A stretch of DNA of 64,000 bases from Diaporthe sp. PMI_573 (lineage: Eukaryota; Ascomycota; Sordariomycetes; Diaporthales; Diaporthaceae). Shown here piece after piece: positions 56,350 through 64,000 of the stretch; the first letter of the stretch is position 1, and each line of letters starts with the position of its first letter. The notes under the pieces are model-generated. The model did no database searches and was not told where the DNA came from. It saw nothing but the letters and a program-made list of their open reading frames with translations. A program made the translations under genes and the position numbers. The stretch spans positions 1,674,001 through 1,738,000 of the forward strand of contig JAJTUP010000007.1 of NCBI GenBank assembly GCA_021399435.1. Direction: 5' to 3'.

Positions 56350-58065
56350 TTAAGCTCGCGAGATCTGGGTCGCAGACTCCTCCTCCTGGACCGTCGCCCG
56401 GCCATCCTTCTCAGCAACATGGTGCGCACCGCTCTCTCCCTCAGGCACGCCAAGCATCTGGGCGCCCTTGTCAACATGATTAGCGCCACCAAAGAGCACA
56501 TCAATCTCCTCAAGCGGCACCTGCTTGGTCTCGGGAACGATCCACCACACAAACACAGCCAGGACGACATTAATAGCCATGAAGAAGAACATGCACTTGA
56601 GCCCCTCGTTCTTGAGGAACAGCGGGAAGAACTGGTTGAAGATAGCCTGCGCGACGTTCTGCATCTGCGAGCACATCCCGACGGCCTGCGCGCGCACGTT
56701 CATGGAGAAGATCTCGGACGTCCAGATCCACACGGTTGCGCCCCACGAGGGCTTGTAGAAGAAGATGAAGAAGAAGAGCAGGAAGACGATGCTGATCCCC
56801 ACGGGCTCGGACTTTGAGGACGTCCCCGGGGTGGTGAGCCCCACGACCCCCACCAGCATGGTGCACAGGGCCATGCCCAGGGCGCCGACGATGAGCAGCC
56901 AGCGGCGGCCGAAGCGGTCGACGGTCCAGACGGCGTTGAGGGTGAAGAGGATACCGAAGGTGGAGTTGAGCGCGTTGATGAGGTTGATCTTGGCGGTGGA
57001 CTTCCACACCTTCTTGTAGATGGCGGTCGAGTAGCTGTTGAGCGTGCCCTGGCCCGTGAGCTGCTGCCCGACGTTGAGGACGCACGCGATGTAGATGCGC
57101 CGGCGGATGGAGGGGTCCTTGAACAGCGCGCCGTACCCCGAAGAGATGGCCTCCTTCTCGTACTCGATCGCCTCGCGGATCACCATCAGCTCCTCCTCGA
57201 CCTGGGCGTCCGTGTCGCGGATCTTCTGCAGCGCCGCGCGGGCGGCCTCGACGTTGCCCGACTTCTTGATGTACCACCTCGGCGACTCGGGCTGGAAGGG
57301 CAGCAGGGTGATGATGATCAAGGGCACGAGGGCCTGGAAGATGACGACCATCTTCCAGTCCCACTCGCCCAGGCTCTCGCGGTGGAGCGAACAGGCGTAG
57401 TTGATCCAGTAGGCGATGAAGGAGCCGACCGAGTAGAAGGTCTGCCAGAAGGCCATGATGTAGCCTCGGATCTCGGGCGGCGCCATCTCACCGATGTAGA
57501 CGGGTCCAGCGGCTGTGGGATATCGGTTAGCTTGATGCAACGGTGTGATAGGAGTTGTTGGGTTCACGCACTCAGGGCCATTCCTTGTCCAAGACCAATG
57601 ATAACACGACCTGCCATGAAGCAGCCGAGGCTGCCCTTGGGGGAGAACGTCTGCATCATGGTGGCAATGATGGTAACAAAGCACCCAATTCCCATGCCCC
57701 ACCGACGTCCCAGAAAGTCGGCCTGATGTTGGTGTTAGTTGGGAGAACCCTCGTAGATACTATCCGGGTGTGACTTACAACTGGGCCGCCGATAAACCAG
57801 CCAGACACGATCGCACCGATGGAGTACACCGTGTTGATCAACCCAAGCATATATGTAGAGTCGGAGGTGAGGCCGAACCAGTTGAGCCAGTTGTCTGAGC
57901 CCTGGACGGAGTTGAAGGTCGAGGCGTCATATCCATAGAGCACCATACACATGGCTGCCACGATGGAGATGTACCTGCGAGTAGGAGACATTAGTTAGAA
58001 CACTCTTCCGATATATGAGTAGAGGGGTGAACGCACCAATTGTACATCAGCTTGGGGGACGGCAT
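56350..58065 (-). CDS. MFS sugar transporter (sugar porter family)
   Basis: Exons 58065-58037 (29 nt), 57974-57779, 57722-57572 and 57512-56350 agree in phases 2, 0 and 1 and give 512 aa, the usual length. Twelve membrane helices are visible. Sugar-porter signatures are the YGYD segment in helix 1, DFLGRRWGMG after helix 2, PESPRWYIKK at the start of the central loop, DRFGRRW after helix 8 and VPETKQVPLEEID after helix 12. It carries hexoses or oligosaccharides with protons across the plasma membrane. Fungal members of this subgroup include hexose and lactose/cellodextrin permeases; substrate is not decided here. Two donors are GTGCGT rather than GTRAGT. Confidence 0.92.
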
Positions 58066-60222
58066 CTTAGCTGTCACTGCAGCGGTCAACCGACCTGCTG
58101 GGTGTTGTCAAGGGGAAACTGAAGGCAACTTTGGCAGAGGACCCAAGTGATGCAAGTCACCAACGCCGAGTATGTCAAGACGAAGGAGAGTTGAGGGAAT
58201 CGACAAGGCAAAGGTGGGTGTGGAAGGGAGTAAGCATTTATGTATGCACGAGGGCCGGAAATACATGCAGAAATATCTCTCCTAATGGAGAAGCTGGCTG
58301 CACCCCCAACACCACCCATGCCCAAGGCTCGCGAATGGAAAGGGCCGAGCAGCTGCAACACAATGATAAGTAGAGTCCCCTTAGAGTCTCCATTTTTTCA
58401 GGGCCGGATGGCCACTCACAAGGATTGCCTCGCGGACAGATTGGAGGACTCGACATGGAGCTATGCCCGGTCGAGGTGGCCAGCTAGCCCAAAAGCTTAA
58501 CAAGCTTGTCCACGAGGGGCGGCGGAGATGTGACGAGGGATGGATCTCCAGCTCACCGACCACACATCTCGCCCCTGGCCTGGCGGTGTTCGGTCCCCAC
58601 GGTGGAGGAGCTGTCAGGCACTTTGTTTCTCCATCCCCCATGATTCCAAAAAAGACGGGCTGTGTTTTCCCCAGGTTTACTCCCCTTCCTGCCTAATACC
58701 GTCCGGGGTCGATGCGGAGAAACTTTCTGGGGTGAAATTCCACCAATCGTGTCCATACCGGGGTGCCGAGATGGGTGCAGTAAAAAAAGCCCTTCTTCTT
58801 GCAGGGCATATCTTTGTGTTGGATTCCGAGATTTCGAGCGCTTCTGCCACGCGGCGAGGCACACGAAGGAACAAGCGCTGCATTCATCTGGATGTAGCTG
58901 CAGATGCGAATGGGCGTTCAACCACTGCCTGGCCGGAAAACCGGCAGCGCAAAGGAACACAACCCTCGACGACCTTATTTAGCCCTTGTCTGCCTCGACA
59001 CAGGAGTGTGCAAAGCATGGGTGTTGGTTGAAGCCTCGCTCGGCATGTGGGACTTGAGAGCAGTTAGCGAAGGTGCTCGGCACAGAAGTTTGAGACCACC
59101 CGGGCAATGTTGATGCTCCAGATCCGGCTCGAGGTTGGTGTTTGCCCCAGAATCTGAGAGATTTCGAAGAATCTGGCGGGGATGTGGGCCCTCGACGCTT
59201 CCATCCAGGCCTAGAATTGCTAGGGAAATGGAGTCTCCTGGGGAAACAATGGGGTGCCTCTTTCTGCAGGAATCCGGGGCTGGTGGCATGTGATTCAAGA
59301 ATCCACACCGGAGAAAGATCCTGCAAGATAAGAGCAGCACCATGTGCACTGTCCACAAAAAGGAAATGTGCATCTGTTATTCCTTTGGTATTTCGTTTAT
59401 GAACCTGAAGAAAGGTTGTCGATGTCCCCAAGGGAGCCAAGAAGCTGCCCAGGTGTCAAGAGGATCCTAAGTTTGGTTGAGCCCCAAGCGGCGCGGCGGG
59501 AGGACCCCCACGAGTCAGTGGTGGCATTGCTTGGTGAGCTTGGTTTGGTGAGCTTGGTGAGCTTGACAAGCTCGAAAGGCAGCTCCAGCACTTGGCCGAC
59601 CTCCACCGCAGACAGGCGGTAATCTAATCACCAAGGCTTGAAACGAGTCTCTGTAGTCATGACTTTGGCGTGTAGCTGTCGCTCTGTCATTCGCCCCTGT
59701 CGTGATGGGCTGTCGTGATGGGCGTTTTTGCTGATGTGGTCCTGAATTCACTCTCGTTCATTCACTGTTGCCGTCCCTCCGACCGAGCAAGCTAAAGGCC
59801 TGGCCTGGTGGATCAAGCGCCGCGACCAACAGACCGAGCCGACTACCTGCACACCATGCCATCCGCGAGGCCGAAGTCCGTGGTGGCATCCGTACAGCCG
59901 GATTGACCAGTGATCGAGGAGGCGCGACGCGGCGGCCTGTGACCCTTCGTGTCCCGGCAGCTTGGGTCATCGCCCTGGATGGCCAGCCAGATCACCATTA
60001 GCGCGTCAGCGGGTGATGGTGCTGCAAGGACAAAAGGGATGTTTCGTTTAGCTAGTCAGCTAGTCTAGACGACACCCCTGCCCATGCTGGTGTGGGTAGA
60101 ATTTCCGCCAATGGGGAGCAGATGCAGCCCGATCACAACTGGTGAAGCGTCGCGGTGTTGTGCCCTTTGAGCATCACGACTTTGAACGACCACTCCAGCC
60201 GGCTCTACGGCACTTTGGAAGC
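58066..60222. other. Intergenic region
   Basis: No gene is supported in 2.1 kb. A short array of GAGCTTGGT-type repeats lies at 59530-59572. Open frames at 58540-59031 and 58979-59440 overlap in several frames and have no coding features. Confidence 0.5.
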
Positions 60223-62918
60223 TCAGCTTTCTTGCTCGGGGCTTCTCTCAAGGTCATAATGAGCTGAGCGGTCCAAAGAGCTGCGGATGGATGGGGCGAG
60301 CCCGATGCCCAGGTCCACTTGCAAATATGTTCGAGCCTGTGCCTGGGCCCGGCTGTTGCTTGGTAGCTGGGTGAGTGGCAACGCCTCTCCGTCGCGGTGC
60401 GTTTCAGTCCAACTTCGCCGGCCGTCGACATGGTTTGAATCCGCCAGATGATCGTCTTCCCCTTGGTTGACCATGGTAAACCCGCGCCTCCCCGTCGCCG
60501 TTGTTTCAAGTTTGACCACGACCTTCTTTGCCCTGGCATGCATGCTTTCGAGGGTCATCAGAGCCCCGTGGCTGTCCCTCCTCAGAAATGAAGACGACGG
60601 TTGAGTATTTCCTGTCTCGTAAGCAGGCTCCACGGGGCGAGCTGTGCCTCCGTCCGCACGACCTGGTGTGTGAGATTGCGCATCGACCCCGTGGAAAAAC
60701 GCAACCAGGGCCGAAGATTTCCAAATCGGTTTTTCATCATGATGGGATCTTGCCATAAAGAGTACAGCAACAAACAAGACCACGGTGAGCAGCACCAGCA
60801 CTCCTGGTAGTAGTAACCAGGGCCATTCTACGCGAATGCAGACCGTCGTCTGGATCGCCGTCCCCAGCGCGATCCCAGATCCATTCCTGTACGCATTCGA
60901 GCCGACCGCGCGAATCTGGTTGCTGATAGCAACAGCGATTCTGTCCATGTCGGACGAGACGGTCTCCGCGGTAAGCCTGCCGCTGCGGAACATTGCCTCC
61001 AAGTACCAGGGCTCGCAATAGCTGAAATTGTCCGAAAACAACAAACACGTCCGCCCGCCAATACCCTCCGATACGAATAGTCGTTGAAGGAAAGTTACTA
61101 TGGCCACCGCCGCAGGGCTTCCCTCCGCGAAGACGCATTCCAGCGGGGCTGTAACTTCCTGCCCGTCGATCATGACAACAGTAAACTTTCTCCCTGGGAC
61201 GCCGGGGACTTGGCTTATATTGGACATATCGTACGGTCTCGAGTCGACCACGCAGGGTAGCTTGAGTATTGTCCACTCGGACCTGCCGGCCAGGGACTTG
61301 TCGATCCAAAAGCTCGAGGGAAAACTGTTCGTCATGGTCTCCTCCAGTACGCCATTTCTCACACGGCCAGAATAGTCCCTGACGCACGGCCCAAGCGTGC
61401 AGCTTCTAGCAACCATGCCAGACGAGTTCCCGAGGCTAGGTAGCTGCTCCGGACGACGGCTGCAGCCAGGCCTGTCTGGCGAGCCGTCACCGTTATCGCG
61501 GGAGCAGTCGGTCCGCATCAGCGAAACAGTGGTGAAGTTGAAGATGGAATCACCGAAGCTAGACGAGGGGCAGACAACTAAATTAGTTGCAGCATGCTGG
61601 ATCAACGAGAAGTAGTCGGAGAATTGACCATTTACCACAAAAAAGTCAAGCTGACAGTCTTCGAAAGGCAGTGTGTAGTTCAGACTATATATCTCAGAGT
61701 CATCGTGTACCGGGCCATATTGTTCTTGGACATGGGAAGTGATGTCGATACATGAACTGCAATAGCCCAGTGACGAATAATGTGGAAAGTCGCAAGTGCC
61801 GGTGGGACAGTTAAATGGCACTGTTCTGCTGCTATTTTCCACGCCGACGAAACCTTCCACAGCCGCGGTCATCAGTGTCAAACTAGGTAAATTCAGAACG
61901 CCTCCCGTAAGACCAGAGACGTCCACCCAGCTTGCAGCGGCTATCGAGGCGCTGATATTATGCAACGGCAGCTGACAGGCATACGACTTGATGCTCTGCT
62001 GTGTAAAGGGCCCTATCGCGGCTGACAGGAGAAGAATGAATGCGGCACACACAGCGAGATAACTATGGACCAGGACCATTCTCACGTCAGCATGACTACT
62101 CGGATATGATCGCGCAACTGACCGAGGGCTACTCACGCTCGAGGGTGCAACGCAAAACGAGCCAGAAAAAGGATACAGCCAATTGACCCTCTCGATGCTG
62201 CGTCGTGGTGCTCAAGATCTTGCAGCGGGTGTGGCTGGTCAAACCAGAGCCACTTGAGCTGGCTGATAACTGCGGGTACACAATGTGAACTCATGGTCAA
62301 ACGAATAATGTCCAGTCTCACTGAGTTTTCCTAGCCGGGAGGGAAGGCTTTGTGAGATTAATACGCACTTTCGACTAGAATAAAGCCCAATTGAGCAATT
62401 ATAACGGTTGTAAATACTGAAAGGAGTGAATTGACATTGATGTTGTATGGCCACTCAGGCTGCGTTCCGTGATTATATCTTGCAAGCGTTACGAGAATAG
62501 CGATTAGCAGTCCCAGTGAGGTCAAGATGGACAGAACCTCCCATTTCCAATTGCGGAGCGAATGGATATGACTCTGGCGAGAGGGTGCACTCGGGCCCTC
62601 TTTCTCTGTTATTAAGCGCGGGAAAGATGATGTGTGGCTGGCATGGGGCTCGGTTGGGTCATCAAGGACCACGCAAGTGGAAGAAGATCGTTCCGTAGAG
62701 GTCAGACGCTCGTATTCTTGGTCGTGGCCATTGGGCCCGCCTGCGACAAGTAAGTTTGGCCGCAGTGTTGGGTTCTGTAACGAGTCGCCCTCAAGTGTGC
62801 ACAGTGGGTTGTCTGAATTGCTGTCTTCGAGCGATTCAGCAGGTGAACCAGGCCGGCGGGGCTGGGCGGTGATGTGCCTCCTGGAGCTCGGAACGCTGAT
62901 CCTCGTGCCGTGGTCCAT
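60223..62918 (-). CDS. DUF3176 family membrane protein
   Basis: Exons 62918-62369, 62269-62137 and about 62080-60223 (phases 1 and 2) give about 846 aa. The last acceptor could instead be at 62096. A disordered N-terminus (1-120) precedes two helices (about 126-148 and 163-182). The hallmark ISQLKWLWF and DAASRG segments of exon 2 follow, then a third helix leading into IGPFTQQSI, all typical of the fungal DUF3176 family. A large extracytoplasmic domain with about 18 Cys and many N-glycosylation sites follows, then a final helix (WPWLLLPG through FMARS) and a Ser/Arg-rich cytosolic tail. Function of the family is unknown; surface location is inferred. Intron 1 is unusually long for this window (99 nt). 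Confidence 0.85.
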
Positions 62919-64000
62919 GTTATCGTTCAGAGGTCTTGTTAGTGAAACAAAGGAAGGTGAGATTTTGAGTACTGACCTCCCCGGGGCTTTTTGTAGCCAG
63001 CTGGAAACATGCTATCAGGCCACCAAAGAAATTGATCGAGGGCAATCGCTGGTGAGGAACATAAATTCGGCATTGCTAGTTCCTGAAATTGCAGCTGAGA
63101 AGCAACGTTTAACGTAGTGTGCCCGGATCTCGGCCCCCCCCCTTGTTCTCGGGCCCCCCCTTGTTCTCGGCCCCCCCTTGTTCTCGGCCCCCCCTTGTTC
63201 TCGGCCCCCTTCCATCACGTATGTTGCCGTCGCTGTGACGACGACGCCGCTACCACCCAAGTAAGGATGTTTGGGTCTGAAAGAGGCTTGGCTGAGAGCC
63301 ACACTGTGCGGCTGCTTCCCCTATCTACTGCTATAGACCACTGCCTCCCTAGATTTCTAGGGTGGTCACCCTTTTGGGCTCTTGGCGCAGTTGGCTTCGC
63401 ACACACACCCGTAGGCATTGCTTTCTTCTGGTCCAATCTCGACGGGGTCCCAATTCAAGAGACATGTTGTACATGCTTGTGTACCACCACACCAGTTTCA
63501 CAAGACCAGGTATACGTTGACGGCCGATTGGCCCACCGTCAAATTCAAGTGGGCAATGAGCATCTGCTGCGTATTACAGAAGGCACGGTGATTGCATATA
63601 AGGAGCACAGCCCCTGACGAGGGGCTTTGGCTTTAAATAGCGATATTGCCAGCTGTACATTGAAGCCCCTGCCATTTGTGCATTTGGGACTGCATTCGGC
63701 GGGGGTCTTTGGATTTTCCGGAGGCGCACAGCGACCTGTAGCTGGTCATTAAGTACTTTAGAGGTACATTGGCAGTCAAGTTCATGCACGGCCTGCACGT
63801 ATCTTGGCATGATGAGACTCTATGAAATGAAGTTGGATTCATGACATCTCTTACAGCACGAACAGAAATACACGGGGGGTGGCTATAGCAATCTATGATG
63901 TTGTGTTCTAATGCAATGGTAGAAATCATACAGTAAATTCTTGTACAGAAGACCACTAACCAAGTCAACTCTATATTTGAATGCGAAATGTTCTTACCCC
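62919..64000. other. Right-edge intergenic region
   Basis: Promoter side of the DUF3176 gene plus the minisatellite at 63128. The frame 63117-63617 (+) is open but is partly made of repeat and has no domain. The region beyond 63620 is AT-rich with nothing recognisable. Confidence 0.5.
63128..63211. repeat. G/C minisatellite, unit TTGTTCTCGGCCCCCCC
   Basis: About 4.5 tandem copies of a 17-18 nt unit whose C run varies from 5 to 9. On the minus strand this gives regularly spaced runs of 5-9 G separated by CCGAGAACAA, suitable for G-quadruplex formation. Confidence 0.9.

Overview
The window is nuclear DNA of a filamentous ascomycete (Pezizomycotina, most like a Sordariomycete). The evidence is short introns, mostly 46-70 nt, with GT(A/G)(A/T/C)GT donors, CTAAC/CTGAC branch sites and C/TAG acceptors; genes spaced 0.5-2 kb apart on both strands; and typical fungal families (Pth11-like receptor, DUF3176 and DUF3659 proteins, PTR2 peptide transporter, sugar-porter MFS, secreted phospholipase B, CYP52-like P450). 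I saw no rRNA, tRNA or CRISPR array. Species cannot be fixed from the sequence. Exon models below were built by hand by matching splice signals and codon phase.

Layout. 0.5-4.3 kb: a single-pass wall-sensor-like membrane protein (+) and an unknown three-exon gene (-). 4.6-4.9 kb: an extreme pyrimidine tract and heptamer repeat. 5.4-7.4 kb: a PD-(D/E)XK nuclease-like gene, followed by a 15-bp minisatellite. 9.2-15.7 kb: a 3-beta-HSD-type SDR, an F-box-like protein and a PTR2 transporter that seems to start in a 4-nt exon. 17.6-22.0 kb: a large multi-pass membrane/coiled-coil protein with DUF3659 repeats and a separate last exon. 23.7-30.5 kb: a P450, a Pth11-like seven-helix protein and an unusual multi-pass protein, all on +.

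32.1-37.9 kb looks like a decaying block. An uncharacterised conserved gene has a phase conflict, a Myb/SANT-like AT-hook gene has two homopolymer frameshifts, and an Hsp70-like gene has one certain and one possible in-frame TAG. 38.6-46.6 kb holds two large low-complexity proteins (62-aa tandem repeats; coiled coil plus Pro/Gln-rich), with a small repeat family between and after them. 48.3-55.4 kb: secreted phospholipase B, a membrane-anchored coiled-coil protein, a PEBP and an unknown acidic protein. 56.3-62.9 kb: a sugar transporter and a DUF3176 membrane protein. The right end holds a G/C minisatellite and no convincing gene.

No single pathway ties the genes together. Transport and surface sensing (PTR2, sugar porter, Pth11-like, wall-sensor-like, DUF3176) and lipid/sterol chemistry (SDR, P450, phospholipase B, PEBP) recur. 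The most unusual material is the set of uncharacterised coiled-coil membrane proteins, the decaying 32-38 kb block, and an identical TATTTAAACC element 283-320 nt upstream of three genes of unknown function.
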